Source of the DNA: Mesorhizobium sp. 65-26
GTDB lineage: Bacteria > Pseudomonadota > Alphaproteobacteria > Rhizobiales > Rhizobiaceae
Direction of reading: 5' to 3'
Assembly (NCBI GenBank): GCA_001899205.1
Contig: MKVL01000025.1
Location: forward strand, 124,001-188,000
DNA: 64,000 nucleotides
The position numbers and the translations under genes are program-made. The notes beneath the pieces were generated by a model. That model was not told the origin of the DNA. It made no database searches and saw only the letters and a program-made list of their open reading frames with translations. Numbering within the stretch: the stretch's first letter is position 1; every line of letters starts with the position of its first letter. Shown here piece after piece: positions 44,166-52,569 of this stretch.

Positions 44166-45020
44166 TTATCTGGACCTGAACTCCGAGGGGACGCCGAAGG
44201 AGGGCGGATCGAGCTTGATGCCGAACCACTTTTCGAACGACGCCGCGTAATAGTCGAACTCGAACCCGGTCATCATCTCGTGCAGCGTGGTGTTGACGAA
44301 GTTGAGCCAGACCTGGTCGCCCTTGCGCACGGCGCAGGCAAAGCTGTTCGGCGCCCAGGTGTAGCCGGCGTCGGCATAGCGCTCCGGCTCCTGCTTCATC
44401 AGCCAGCGGACATTGGAGCTGTCGATCGCGGCGACGTCGACGCGGCCGCTGTTGAGCGCCTGCACGGTGGCGTCCTGGCTCTCATACTGGTCGACCTTCG
44501 CCTGCGGCAGGGCGCGATGGATGATCTCCTCGGTGAAGACGTTCTGCAGCGACGACACGGTGAGGTCGGCGCCGGCCTTCTTCAGCTCGTCGTAGCTCTT
44601 GTACTTGCCGTCCTTCAGAAGCAGCAGGCCGGTGGTCTGCGTGAAGTAGGGAATGGTGAATTCGACCTGCTGCGCGCGGCCCGGCGTCACCGTCATGAAC
44701 TGGCAGGTGATGTCCACCTTCTTGGTCAGCAGGTTGGCGATGCGGGCATCGGCGCCCTGGTCGACGAACTTCACCTTGGTCTCGTCGTTGAACAGGCCGC
44801 GGGCGATGCCCTTGGCGATGTCGATGTCGAAGCCGGTCAGCTCGCCCTTGTCATCGAGGAAATGGAACGGGGCATTGGTGCTGCCGGTGCCGACCGTCAC
44901 GTAGCCGCGCGCCAGCACCTCGTCGAGCAGGCTGCCGCCCTTGTCGTCGGCCCATGCCTTTGCCCCGCCGGCAATGGTCAGCGCGGCAAGCATGGCCAGG
45001 GTTGTCATGTATCGCTTCAT
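44166..45020 (-). CDS. Polar amino-acid ABC transporter substrate-binding protein
   Basis: A 284-residue periplasmic protein of the family 3 (lysine/arginine/glutamine-binding) type. It has a signal peptide MKRYMTTLAMLAALTIAGG with cleavage near AWA-D. The mature part starts with VLARGYVTVGTGSTNAPFHF, and the ligand site includes GFDIDIAKGIARG and PGRAQQVEFTIPYF. The ATG 45020 has GAGAGGGGA upstream. It is the first gene of the importer operon and is divergent from the IclR gene; the inverted repeat at 45066 lies about 45 bases upstream. An amine or amino-acid ligand is expected, given the DadA-like oxidase in the operon. Confidence 0.92.
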   Translation of the reverse strand: MKRYMTTLAMLAALTIAGGAKAWADDKGGSLLDEVLARGYVTVGTGSTNAPFHFLDDKGELTGFDIDIAKGIARGLFNDETKVKFVDQGADARIANLLTKKVDITCQFMTVTPGRAQQVEFTIPYFTQTTGLLLLKDGKYKSYDELKKAGADLTVSSLQNVFTEEIIHRALPQAKVDQYESQDATVQALNSGRVDVAAIDSSNVRWLMKQEPERYADAGYTWAPNSFACAVRKGDQVWLNFVNTTLHEMMTGFEFDYYAASFEKWFGIKLDPPSFGVPSEFRSR

Positions 45021-45065
45021 CGAATTTTCCCCTCTCGCCCCCAAGGGCGATCGTCTCGTTTCTGG

Positions 45066-45101
45066 ACGTTCGTATGTCTTTTATAATGGACATATGAACG
45101 T
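45066..45101. promoter_or_regulatory. Inverted-repeat operator between amino-acid importer and iclR genes
   Basis: Thirteen-base arms (45066-45078 and 45089-45101) with one mismatch: ACGTTCGTATGTC and GACATATGAACGT, separated by 10 bases. The spacer contains a perfect TATAAT (45082-45087), a -10 box reading toward iclR. Placement between divergent genes, arm length and symmetry fit an IclR-family operator, so autoregulation plus control of the importer is likely. The nearby ATGs at 45094 and 45103 fall in or next to the repeat, arguing against them as iclR starts. Confidence 0.6.
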
Positions 45102-45162
45102 TATGGCGTATACTGATACGATCGATCATGAGCATCGTCAACAGTGGCTGGCGGGAGGGCCG

Positions 45163-45936
45163 ATGCAGCGCGCCAAGGGTACGGAACGACTTCTGGAGGT
45201 TCTGGATTGCGTGATCGACCAGGATCAGCCGATGACACGCAACGCGATCGCGGCCGCCATCAACGCGCCGCGCTCCACGATCTACAGCATCATCGAGGTG
45301 ATGCTCGCGCATGACTATCTGGAGCAGATCGAGCCGGAGGGCCTGATCGTGCCAGGCCCGAAATGCGGCCTTATGGGGCTCGCCTATGACAGGCACGCCA
45401 CACTCGGTCGCAAGGCCAGGCAGGTCGTGTCGCGGCTGGCCCGCAAGGCAGGCGAGGTCGCGGAACTGGACGTCATGCGCGGCTGGCGCCAGATGGTGCA
45501 GATCTCCGAGACCGGTCGCGGCCACAACTACCGCGTCGCCAGCGAGGGCTCCACCTCGCCGTTGCCGCAGACGGCCTCTGGCCGCTTCCTGCTGGACGGC
45601 GTCTCCCGCGAGGACATGAAGAAGAACTTCGCGGCAGACGATTACGTCATGGCCGATGGATCGGTGCTATCGCTCGACGAACTGTGCCAGCACATCGAGC
45701 GCGCGAGGCGCCAGGGATACTGGGTCGCCAGCGGTCTGATCGATCCCTACATCGCCTGCATCGCGTCGCCGGTGCGGGATCGGGAGGAGCGCTGCATCGG
45801 CGCCATCTGCCTCGTGGTGCCGCTTCCGGAAATGACGCATCGTTCCGAGGAGTTCGTTGCCATGACGCGCGAGGCCGCCGAGGAACTGACGCAGCTTCTG
45901 AGGGCGACCAGTCGGTTCGCCGACATGGGTCGCTGA
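45163..45936 (+). CDS. IclR-family transcriptional regulator
   Basis: A 257-residue regulator. The N-terminal winged helix has MQRAKGTERLLEVLDCVID, then PMTRNAIAAAINAPRSTIYSIIEVM (recognition helix near residues 28-48). The C-terminal effector domain contains GEVAELDVMRGWRQMVQ, PLPQTASGRFLL and the closing PEMTHRSEEFVAMTREAAEEL. Start: ATG 45163 with GGAGGG seven bases upstream is preferred; ATG 45094 and 45103 lie in or beside the operator. It probably controls the divergent amino-acid importer and oxidase operon. Confidence 0.88.
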   Translation: MQRAKGTERLLEVLDCVIDQDQPMTRNAIAAAINAPRSTIYSIIEVMLAHDYLEQIEPEGLIVPGPKCGLMGLAYDRHATLGRKARQVVSRLARKAGEVAELDVMRGWRQMVQISETGRGHNYRVASEGSTSPLPQTASGRFLLDGVSREDMKKNFAADDYVMADGSVLSLDELCQHIERARRQGYWVASGLIDPYIACIASPVRDREERCIGAICLVVPLPEMTHRSEEFVAMTREAAEELTQLLRATSRFADMGR

Positions 45937-46137
45937 CGAGAGCTATTGCCGCCGCCGCGCGAGATCGAGAGCCGGCAAACCTTCTCCCGACAGAGGCGAG
46001 ATCGGTTCGCGGTCTGCCCGCAGCCATTACCTATGGCGATAGCTGGGACGACAACGGATATAGCGCCCCCGGTTTGCGCTGTGAAATCCTCCCCCTGACG
46101 GTGCGCGGTAATGGGCCGCACTGCAGGGGAGAAGATC

Positions 46138-47154
46138 ATGAACGACATCAATCGCAGAACTGTTCTCAAGGGCATGGCCGCCGGTGGCGCCGGCCTGATG
46201 CTCGGCACCATGCCGGTGTTCGCCCAGTCGTCGAACAAGCTCGTCTTCATGGAGCCGTACGACATGGCCCTGGAGTATCTTCACGAGATGAACGCGATCG
46301 TCGGCGGACATTTCGAGAAGGAAGGCCTCACCGTCGAGATCGCCTCCATCCGCAACACCTCGGCCGCCATCCAGCAGGTCGTCACCGGGCAGGCCTTCGT
46401 CAGTCGCGTCGGTCTGCTCGACGTCTTCAAGGCGTCGGAAGCGCAGACCGAGCCGGTCTTTTCGGTCGGCACCAGCCTGCAGCACGGCATCTTCAGCGTC
46501 GTCAGCCGCGAGGGCGATCCGATCCGCACGCCGGAGGACTTCAAGGGCAAGCTCGTCGGCCTCGCCTCGATCGGCGGCGGCCAGGAGAACATGCTGAACC
46601 TGCTGCTGGCTGGCGCCGGCGTGCCGTTCGAAGCCGTGCAGCGCCAGGCGATCGGCTCGAACGCCGGCAATGTCGAGATCCTTAAGGCAAAGCGCGTCGA
46701 CGCCTTCCTCGCCACCGTCGAGACTTCGCTGATCCTGAAGCGCAACAAGGAGCCGGTCGAAATCTGGCCCGCCTCGAAATACGCGCCCCTGCCGGGCGGC
46801 GTTCTGCTGATGACGAAGAAGTTCGCCACCGAGAATCCGGAGACCGCCGTCAAGTTCGTTCGCGCCATGCGCAATTCGGCTCTGGAGGCCAACACCGAGG
46901 ACGCCGGCAAGATCCTCGACCGCATCACCGCCAAGTTCGATCTCGCGGCCAACGACGATCGCGATTTCCGCATCGCCGCCATCAAGGCCTACAACGAGAT
47001 GACTTTCGTCAACGGCACCGACAACGTCATGCGCAACGTTCCCGAGGTCATGAAGCTCTCGGCCGAACTCGCCTCGAAGGCCAAGATCGTCGAGGTCAAG
47101 GACGTCGATAGCCTCTACACCAACGAGTATTTCGACAAGGCGATCAAGGCCTGA
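46138..47154 (+). CDS. NitT/TauT-type ABC substrate-binding protein (orphan)
   Basis: A 338-residue periplasmic protein of the SsuA/THI5-like group. It has a twin-arginine-type leader INRRTVLKGMAAGGAG and a cleavage site near VFA-Q. The mature part starts KLVFMEPYDMALEYLHEMN, with GGHFEKEGLTVE, GQAFVSRVGLLDV, and SIGGGQENMLNLLLAG. No permease or ATPase is adjacent; its closest relative in the window is the binding protein at 62147, with which it shares most motifs. It may use that transporter. ATG 46138 has GGGGAG upstream. A hairpin and a MaoC hydratase gene follow. Confidence 0.88.
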   Translation: MNDINRRTVLKGMAAGGAGLMLGTMPVFAQSSNKLVFMEPYDMALEYLHEMNAIVGGHFEKEGLTVEIASIRNTSAAIQQVVTGQAFVSRVGLLDVFKASEAQTEPVFSVGTSLQHGIFSVVSREGDPIRTPEDFKGKLVGLASIGGGQENMLNLLLAGAGVPFEAVQRQAIGSNAGNVEILKAKRVDAFLATVETSLILKRNKEPVEIWPASKYAPLPGGVLLMTKKFATENPETAVKFVRAMRNSALEANTEDAGKILDRITAKFDLAANDDRDFRIAAIKAYNEMTFVNGTDNVMRNVPEVMKLSAELASKAKIVEVKDVDSLYTNEYFDKAIKA

Positions 47155-47171
47155 TCCTCGCCTCCGGGCAT

Positions 47172-47196
47172 GCCCCGTCCGCTTCGCGGGCGGGGC
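47172..47196 (+). other. Hairpin after orphan binding-protein gene
   Basis: Eleven-base arms GCCCCGTCCGC / GCGGGCGGGGC with one G-T pair and a three-base loop, 17 bases after the stop. Only a broken T run follows. It may be a weak terminator or a message-stabilising hairpin before the hydratase gene. Confidence 0.5.
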
Positions 47197-47224
47197 TGTT
47201 CGTCGTTGAGACCACAGGGAGACG

Positions 47225-47692
47225 ATGATGGCGGAGATTCCGTTCGGATTCACTTATGACACCGTCCAGATCGGCCAGGTCTCGCGCACCCATGGCCGCA
47301 CCATCACCGACACCGACATCACCTTCTACATGATGCTGACGGGCGGCTGGCATCCGGTCCATTGCGACAGGGAGTTCATGCGCAGGAACGGGCTCGGTCC
47401 GGTGCGCGCGCAAGGCTCGTTCGGCATCGCGATTTCGCTCGGCAGCCATCTGGAAAGCTCGGTCCTGGAAGGCGCCGAGGAGTTCGTGCGCGCCATGGGC
47501 GTCGACAAATGGGAGTATCTGCGGCCGCTGGTGTCGGGCGACACGATCCACCTCGAGGTCGAGATCGTCGGCAAGGATCTGCAGGAGAACGGCCGCGACT
47601 ATGTCGTGTCGCGCCTGGTGCGCATCATCAACCAGGCGGGCGAGATCCTGCAGCAGGGCGTCGCGAAGTCGATGTGGCGCCGCGCCGCCTGA
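47225..47692 (+). CDS. MaoC-like hot-dog dehydratase
   Basis: A 155-residue single hot-dog protein of the MaoC/(R)-hydratase family. The active-site motif is LTGGWHPVHCDREFM (Asp-to-Gly change relative to the usual GDxNPxH, with the His kept), followed by the conserved SFGIAISLGS helix and a strand rich in EVEIVGKD. It would hydrate or dehydrate an acyl-CoA-type substrate. The ATG 47225 (a second ATG is adjacent) has AGGGAGACG upstream. It follows the orphan binding-protein gene by 70 bases and converges on the flavin reductase. Confidence 0.82.
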   Translation: MMAEIPFGFTYDTVQIGQVSRTHGRTITDTDITFYMMLTGGWHPVHCDREFMRRNGLGPVRAQGSFGIAISLGSHLESSVLEGAEEFVRAMGVDKWEYLRPLVSGDTIHLEVEIVGKDLQENGRDYVVSRLVRIINQAGEILQQGVAKSMWRRAA

Positions 47693-47712
47693 GACGCCGC
47701 TTCTATCGGGGT

Positions 47713-48333
47713 TCAGGGCGCCGGCGGCGTCACGCGCTGGAACCAGTCGGTCATGCGCGTGTACCAGCCATTGCCGTGCATGCGGGCGATGAGGTCGAGC
47801 TTCGGCGTGTCGATATAGCATCGACCGGCGTCGAGCACCGCGTCGTCCAACACGTGGATGCCCACCACCTCGCCCAGCACCAGCGACTGCCCGTCGCCGA
47901 TGTCGATGTTCCTGAACAGCCGGCATTCCAGCGACACCGGGCTCTGGCCGATGCGCGGCGCGTCGACCTTGGTCGCGGGCGATGTCGCGAGTTGCGCGAA
48001 ATCCAGCTCGCTCATGCCGGCGGGCAGGTTGACCGCCGTCTTCACCATGGCGTCGGCATTGCCGAAGCCGACCAGGTTGACCACGAACTCGCCGGTGCGC
48101 CGGATGTTGACGCCGGTGTCCTTGAGGTCGCCCTCGAAGCGCTCGCCGCTGCCGACGCCGATCGAGACGAGCGGCGGCTCCTCGCAGACAATGTTGAAGA
48201 ACGAGAACGGGCCGATATTGATCGTGCCGCCCGCGTTGACGGTGCTGACCCAGGCGATCGGCCTTGGCACGATCGTCGATGTCATCAGCTTGTGGCGCTC
48301 GCGTCGCGACAGGTCGCCGAAATCGAAGAACAT
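47713..48333 (-). CDS. Flavin reductase-like, FMN-binding protein
   Basis: A 206-residue split-barrel flavoprotein. Features: MTSTIVPRPIAWVSTVNAGG (flavin-binding start), NIGPFSFFNIVCEEPPLVSI, and EFVVNLVGFGNADAM. Members reduce FMN/FAD with NAD(P)H for a partner monooxygenase or act as stand-alone reductases. No partner oxygenase is seen in this operon. Start ATG 48333 (MFFDFGDLS) fits the family; the upstream open frame does not. It is the last gene of the operon, 10 bases after the hydroxyacid dehydrogenase. Confidence 0.85.
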   Translation of the reverse strand: MFFDFGDLSRRERHKLMTSTIVPRPIAWVSTVNAGGTINIGPFSFFNIVCEEPPLVSIGVGSGERFEGDLKDTGVNIRRTGEFVVNLVGFGNADAMVKTAVNLPAGMSELDFAQLATSPATKVDAPRIGQSPVSLECRLFRNIDIGDGQSLVLGEVVGIHVLDDAVLDAGRCYIDTPKLDLIARMHGNGWYTRMTDWFQRVTPPAP

Positions 48334-48343
48334 GGGCCCGCCT

Positions 48344-49315
48344 TCAATAGCCGCGCGCGAAATCGGCGATATCGGCCAGCGGCTCGCCATTGGCATAGCG
48401 CCCGAGATTGTCGAGCAGCTTGGCGGTGACGCGGTCGAAGTGATCTGGCGAATACCACGCCGCGTGCGGCGTGATCGTCGCCCTTTCATGCGACATCAGC
48501 GGATGGTCCTTCGGCAGCGGTTCGGGATCCGTGACGTCGAGCGTCGCATGGTGCAGCCGGCCCGCATCGAGGGCGCGCAGCAGCGCTTCATGGTCGACCA
48601 GCGTGCCGCGCGCGACGTTGATCAGGTGCGCGGTCGGCTTGACCAGTGAGAGCACCCGATCGTCGATCATGCGCAGCGTCTCGGCGGTCGCGGGCGCGCA
48701 CAACACGAGCTGGTCCGCCCGCGCGGCCAGTTCATCGATGCCGGCAACAAAGCGGGGCGAGCCGTCGCCGCCGCTGCGGCGCGTGGCGATGACCTCCATG
48801 CCGAAGGCTTCGGCCCGCCGCGCGATCGCCTGGCCGATGGCGCCGTAGCCGACGAGGCCAAGCGTCTGGCCCTTGATCGAGCGCATCGCGCCCGTCGGCC
48901 ATTGCGTCTCGTCGAAGGGGACGTCGCTCGCGCGCATGCCCGCCACCAGCAGGTCGAGCCTCTTGCAGTCCGCCATGATGGCGGCCATCACATATTCCGC
49001 GATCGGCTCGGCGGTAATTCCGCGCGCGCTCGCTACATAGGGGATAGTGTGTGCCCATTCGGGAAGCGTGTCGACGCCGGCCGACGCGAACTGGATGTAT
49101 TTGATGTTGAACGGCCACCCCTCAGGCGCCTGTTTCGGCGCCTTGGCCCAGCTGCCGAGAAAGCACACGATCGCGTCGGCATCGGCGGGCGGCAGCCACA
49201 CCGGCACGCCTGGCGGGTTGTCGATGAGCCTTGGCGCGCACGGATGCGCCGCGAAACGCGCCCGCTGCGCCGGGTCATATGCGTAGAGCAGTGTCGGTTG
49301 GTGTCTTGTCGCCAT
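48344..49315 (-). CDS. D-2-hydroxyacid dehydrogenase
   Basis: A 323-residue NAD-dependent enzyme. The cofactor motif GYGAIGQAIARRAEAFG is in the middle, the catalytic Arg in NVARGTLVDHEAL, the Glu in DVTDPEPLPKDHP and the His in ITPHAAWYS, so the Arg-Glu-His set is complete. It interconverts a 2-hydroxyacid and a 2-oxoacid. ATG 49315 has AGGAAAG upstream; the frame opens earlier without family sequence. The intergenic repeat doublet separates it from the aldolase-family gene, so transcription may start anew here. Confidence 0.88.
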   Translation of the reverse strand: MATRHQPTLLYAYDPAQRARFAAHPCAPRLIDNPPGVPVWLPPADADAIVCFLGSWAKAPKQAPEGWPFNIKYIQFASAGVDTLPEWAHTIPYVASARGITAEPIAEYVMAAIMADCKRLDLLVAGMRASDVPFDETQWPTGAMRSIKGQTLGLVGYGAIGQAIARRAEAFGMEVIATRRSGGDGSPRFVAGIDELAARADQLVLCAPATAETLRMIDDRVLSLVKPTAHLINVARGTLVDHEALLRALDAGRLHHATLDVTDPEPLPKDHPLMSHERATITPHAAWYSPDHFDRVTAKLLDNLGRYANGEPLADIADFARGY

Positions 49316-49347
49316 TGCTTTCCTGCCGGCTCTCGATCGAAAAGATC

Positions 49348-49390
49348 GAGCATGATGTCGTCCGAAGCCCGCCCTATCGGCATCATGCTC
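49348..49390. repeat. Palindromic intergenic repeat, copy 1 (rhizobial type)
   Basis: Ten-base arms GAGCATGATG / CATCATGCTC with an inner TCGTCCGA. From memory it resembles the short palindromes scattered through Mesorhizobium and related genomes; I cannot run a search. It lies in the 200-base gap between the hydroxyacid dehydrogenase and the aldolase-family gene. Confidence 0.6.
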
Positions 49391-49458
49391 TAGAGCAATT
49401 CCAGAAAAAGCGCGCAGCGGTTTGCGTCCGGAATTGCGTGACAACAAAGAGATAGATC
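49391..49458. repeat. Palindromic intergenic repeat, copy 2 (rhizobial type)
   Basis: Directly joined to copy 1. It has arms GCAATTCC (49395-49402) and GGAATTGC (49430-49437) and ends with an ACAACAAAGAGATAGATC tail. The AGCAATTCCAG...CGGAATTGCGT frame and the AAAGAGATAGA tail match what I remember of a second widespread rhizobial repeat. As RNA it would form a hairpin after the aldolase-family gene. Confidence 0.6.
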
Positions 49459-49516
49459 AACACGGGCAAAGCCCCGGGCGAGACGGCGATCTCGCTCCGG
49501 GACCCAGCGACGTTGA

Positions 49517-50293
49517 TCAGGTGCGATACGGGATCGGATCGCTGTCGACCATGCGCAGGCAGGCTGCCCAGGCCAGTTCCTGGTGCTGGGCAAAGCCGTC
49601 CGGGTTGGCCTGCTTCTGCGTGGTCTGGCGTACCTCTTCCGGCGGGTAGACCAGTTCGCGATTGCCTGCCAGCGCCGCGATCTGGGCCTGGCATGCGCGC
49701 TCCAGGAAGTAGATCCAGTTCCAGGTCTGCGACGCCGTCGGGCCGCCGACGAGCAGGCCGTGGTTGCGCAGGATCATAGCATTGTGCGGCCCCAGGTCGG
49801 CGATCAGGCGCTCGCGCTCGTCGAGGTTGAGCGCGATGCCCTCGTAGCCGTGATAGGCGATGCGGCCGTAGAATTTGAGCGCCAGCTGCGTGATCGGCAG
49901 CAGGCCCTCCTTCTGGCACGACACCGCCATGCCGGCGGCGGTGTGGGTATGCAGGACGAACTTCAGGTCCTTTCGCGCCATGTGCACGGCCGAATGGATG
50001 GTGAAGCCCGCCGGATTGACGATCTTCTTGTCCCTGTTCGGCTGGTCGACGATGTTGCCGTTCATGTCGATCTTGACCAGGTCGGACGCGCGCATCTCGT
50101 TGAAGAGCAAGCCGTACTGGTTGATCAGGAAATGGTGTTCAGGCCCGGGAACCCGGGCGCTGATGTGGGTGTAGATCAGGTCCGTCATCCGGAACTGCGC
50201 GACGAGGCGGTATAGCGCCGCGAGGTCGCAGCGGATCTGCCATTCCTCGTCCGATATCCCCTCGATGGGCGAGGGATTTGCGGCTGCTGTCAT
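49517..50293 (-). CDS. Class II aldolase/adducin-family protein
   Basis: A 258-residue protein of the fuculose-aldolase/adducin fold. Metal-binding residues are visible: HTHTAAGMAV (two His) and the later NHGLLVGG (third His). Other segments are YTHISARVPGPEHHFLIN and ADLGPHNAMILRN. Members are aldolases, epimerases or decarboxylases on sugar phosphates or hydroxy acids. The substrate is unknown; the next gene is a D-2-hydroxyacid dehydrogenase. ATG 50293 has AAGGAG upstream. It follows the binding-protein gene by 24 bases. Confidence 0.87.
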   Translation of the reverse strand: MTAAANPSPIEGISDEEWQIRCDLAALYRLVAQFRMTDLIYTHISARVPGPEHHFLINQYGLLFNEMRASDLVKIDMNGNIVDQPNRDKKIVNPAGFTIHSAVHMARKDLKFVLHTHTAAGMAVSCQKEGLLPITQLALKFYGRIAYHGYEGIALNLDERERLIADLGPHNAMILRNHGLLVGGPTASQTWNWIYFLERACQAQIAALAGNRELVYPPEEVRQTTQKQANPDGFAQHQELAWAACLRMVDSDPIPYRT

Positions 50294-50317
50294 GATGGTC
50301 TCCTTATCTTCGGTCAC

Positions 50318-51406
50318 TCAGCGCTTGGAGTACCAGTCGAGCCAGCGGCGATTGACTTCCTCGTTGTTGGCGGTCCACCAGGCGGCGTCGATCTGCGCCT
50401 GCATCGGCAGGTTCTGCGGCGACGTCGGGATGTTGGCTTTTGTCTCGGCCGACATCAGGTCGTAGGACTTCTTGTTGGGCATGCCATAGGGATAGATCTT
50501 GACGAATTCCGCCTCGTTCTGCGCCTGCGACATCCAGGCGATCAGCTTCATGGCGTTCTCGGCGTTAGGCGCATCCTTCGGCACGATCCAGTAACTCTGC
50601 TGCCACAGGCCGTCGTTCATCGTGTAGTCGACGGGCAGGCCCTTGCCCTTGGCGATGGTGGAGCGGCCGAGGCTGCCCATCATCATGTCGACTTCCGCGT
50701 TCTGCAGCAGCACGTCGAACTGGCCGGTGTTCTCCACCCAGACGCTGACATGCGGCTTGAGCTCGTCGAGTTTCTTGAACGCGCGGTCGATGTCGAGCGG
50801 ATAGAGCTTGTCGTGCGGCACGCCGTCGGCCATCAAGGCCACTTCGAGCAGCGGGCGGGGGTTGGCGTAGACGGCGCGGCGTCCGGGGAACTTCTCGACG
50901 TTCCAGAAGTCGGCCCAGTTGCCCGGCGCGCCCGACTTGTAGGTGTCGGTGTTCCAGGTCAGCACCCAGCCGAAGGCGACCGACGGGAAGCCGTATTCGT
51001 TGAGGGCCTCGGTGAGCAGGTCGTCCGCCGGGGTCACCTTGTGGATGAGGTCGTAGTTGACCTTCTGGATGAGGTCATCCTTGGCGGCGAGCAGCATCAT
51101 CTGGCCTTCGGCGTCGAGGAGGTCCCATTCGACATTGCCGCTCTGTTGCATCAGCTTCAGCTTGGCGGCGTCCGGCGTGCCGGTCGTGACGACCTCGATG
51201 CCGGTCGCGTCGGTGAAGGGCTTGAAGAAGACCTTTGTCTGGGCGTCGACATAGGATCCGCCCCAGGTCGAGACGACGACCTTGCCCGATCCCTTCAGCG
51301 TGGCAGCCGCGTCGTCGGCGGCAAAGGCGCGCGAGCCGAAGGCAAGCGTTGCGCCGGCGAATGCGGTCGCCGCGAGCAGTTCGCGGCGGTTCATTGTGTA
51401 TTTCAT
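50318..51406 (-). CDS. Spermidine/putrescine-type ABC substrate-binding protein
   Basis: A 362-residue periplasmic protein (PotD-like family 1). The leader has a twin-Arg feature (MNRRELLAATAFAG) and a cleavage site near AFA-A. The mature start is GKVVVSTWGGSYVDAQTKVF, then FTDATGIEVVTTGTPDAAKL; ligand-cleft candidates include WGGSY and MGSLGRST. Members bind polyamines and various organic amines or amides. It is the fourth gene of the amidase-importer operon; the amide substrate could link amidase and importer. Confidence 0.9.
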   Translation of the reverse strand: MKYTMNRRELLAATAFAGATLAFGSRAFAADDAAATLKGSGKVVVSTWGGSYVDAQTKVFFKPFTDATGIEVVTTGTPDAAKLKLMQQSGNVEWDLLDAEGQMMLLAAKDDLIQKVNYDLIHKVTPADDLLTEALNEYGFPSVAFGWVLTWNTDTYKSGAPGNWADFWNVEKFPGRRAVYANPRPLLEVALMADGVPHDKLYPLDIDRAFKKLDELKPHVSVWVENTGQFDVLLQNAEVDMMMGSLGRSTIAKGKGLPVDYTMNDGLWQQSYWIVPKDAPNAENAMKLIAWMSQAQNEAEFVKIYPYGMPNKKSYDLMSAETKANIPTSPQNLPMQAQIDAAWWTANNEEVNRRWLDWYSKR

Positions 51407-51429
51407 GAGTGTTCTCCCAATCGTGGTGG

Positions 51430-52569
51430 TTATTCTTGGACCATCAAATGGCCAAGTTCGGGGTCCCAGCCGAAGGTCAGCCTGGTGCCTTCTGGCGGGG
51501 CGTCGTCGGTGGTGTTGATGTGCCGCACGGCCATGATCGGTCCCAGCGGGGTGCGCAGCGAGATGCGCAGGATGCTGCCCTGGAAACGGGTCTCGACGAC
51601 TGTGCCTTCGAGGCTCGGAAAGCCCTCTTTCTGCTTGTCGCCGAAGACGATCATCTCCGGGCGCACGCACAGCACCGCCTTGCCCCTGGCGCTCCTGGCG
51701 AGCGGCAGCCGCGCGCCGCTCTCGGTGACGAACGCGGCCGCCTCGGCGTTGCCGCGAAACAGGTTCGCCTCGCCGAAGAAGCCGGCGACGAAGGGATTGG
51801 CCGGACGGAGGTAGAGGTTCTTCGGCGTATCGACCTGCTGCAGTCTGCCATGATCCATCACCGCGACGCGGTCGGACAGGTTGAGCGCTTCCTCCTGGTC
51901 GTGGGTGACATAGATCACCGTCTGGCCGAGCGAACGCTGCAGGCTGCGGATCTCGTGCTGCATGTCGACGCGCAGGTTGCGGTCGAGCGCCGCCAGCGGC
52001 TCGTCCATCAGCAAGGCGCGGGGCTCGAAGACGATGGCGCGCGCCAGGGCGACGCGTTGCTGCTGGCCGCCGGAGAGCTGCGAGACGCGCCGGTCGGCAT
52101 ACTGGCTCATATGCACGCGCTCGAGCGCCCAGGCGACGCGGCGCGCGATCTCGTCCTTGGCGACCTTGCGGACCTCGAGCGGGAAGGCGACGTTGCGGCG
52201 GACGTCGAGATGCGGAAACAACGCATAGTTCTGGAAGACGACACCGATGTCGCGCTTGTGCGGCGGGATGCGCGAGATGTCCTGGTCGCCGAGCAGCAGC
52301 CGGCCCGAGGACGGCGAGACGAAGCCGGCGATCAACATCAGCACCGTGGTCTTGCCCGAACCGCTGGGGCCGAGGATGCTCAGGAATTCGCCGGGAGCGA
52401 CGTCCAGATTGACGCCGTCGACCGCGTAGAGATCGTTGTAGCGCTTGGCCAGGCTCTCGAAGCGGACCCCCACGCCGGCCGTTCCGATCGGCTTGCCGGA
52501 TGCCGGTCGGGCGGCCGCGCGCGGCGCCGCGGCGCCGGACGCGGATTGTTCGATGAATGCGGTGGTCAT
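51430..52569 (-). CDS. Spermidine/putrescine-type ABC ATP-binding protein (PotA-like)
   Basis: A 379-residue ATPase with Walker A GPSGSGKTT, signature [15 protein letters not shown], Walker B ALLMDEPLAALDRN, switch His in YVTHDQEEAL and a C-terminal TOBE-type regulatory domain from about 270. An Ala-rich extension of about 30 residues precedes the usual start of the domain. Its ATG overlaps the permease stop as ATGA. It drives the PotB/PotC-like permeases of the operon. Confidence 0.92.
   Translation of the reverse strand: MTTAFIEQSASGAAAPRAAARPASGKPIGTAGVGVRFESLAKRYNDLYAVDGVNLDVAPGEFLSILGPSGSGKTTVLMLIAGFVSPSSGRLLLGDQDISRIPPHKRDIGVVFQNYALFPHLDVRRNVAFPLEVRKVAKDEIARRVAWALERVHMSQYADRRVSQLSGGQQQRVALARAIVFEPRALLMDEPLAALDRNLRVDMQHEIRSLQRSLGQTVIYVTHDQEEALNLSDRVAVMDHGRLQQVDTPKNLYLRPANPFVAGFFGEANLFRGNAEAAAFVTESGARLPLARSARGKAVLCVRPEMIVFGDKQKEGFPSLEGTVVETRFQGSILRISLRTPLGPIMAVRHINTTDDAPPEGTRLTFGWDPELGHLMVQE

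Noticed and set aside
49348-49458. Possible insertion-sequence remnant or CRISPR-like repeat
   Set aside because: The two palindromes differ from each other, there are no spacers, no transposase remnant and no target duplication; short intergenic repeats explain them better.
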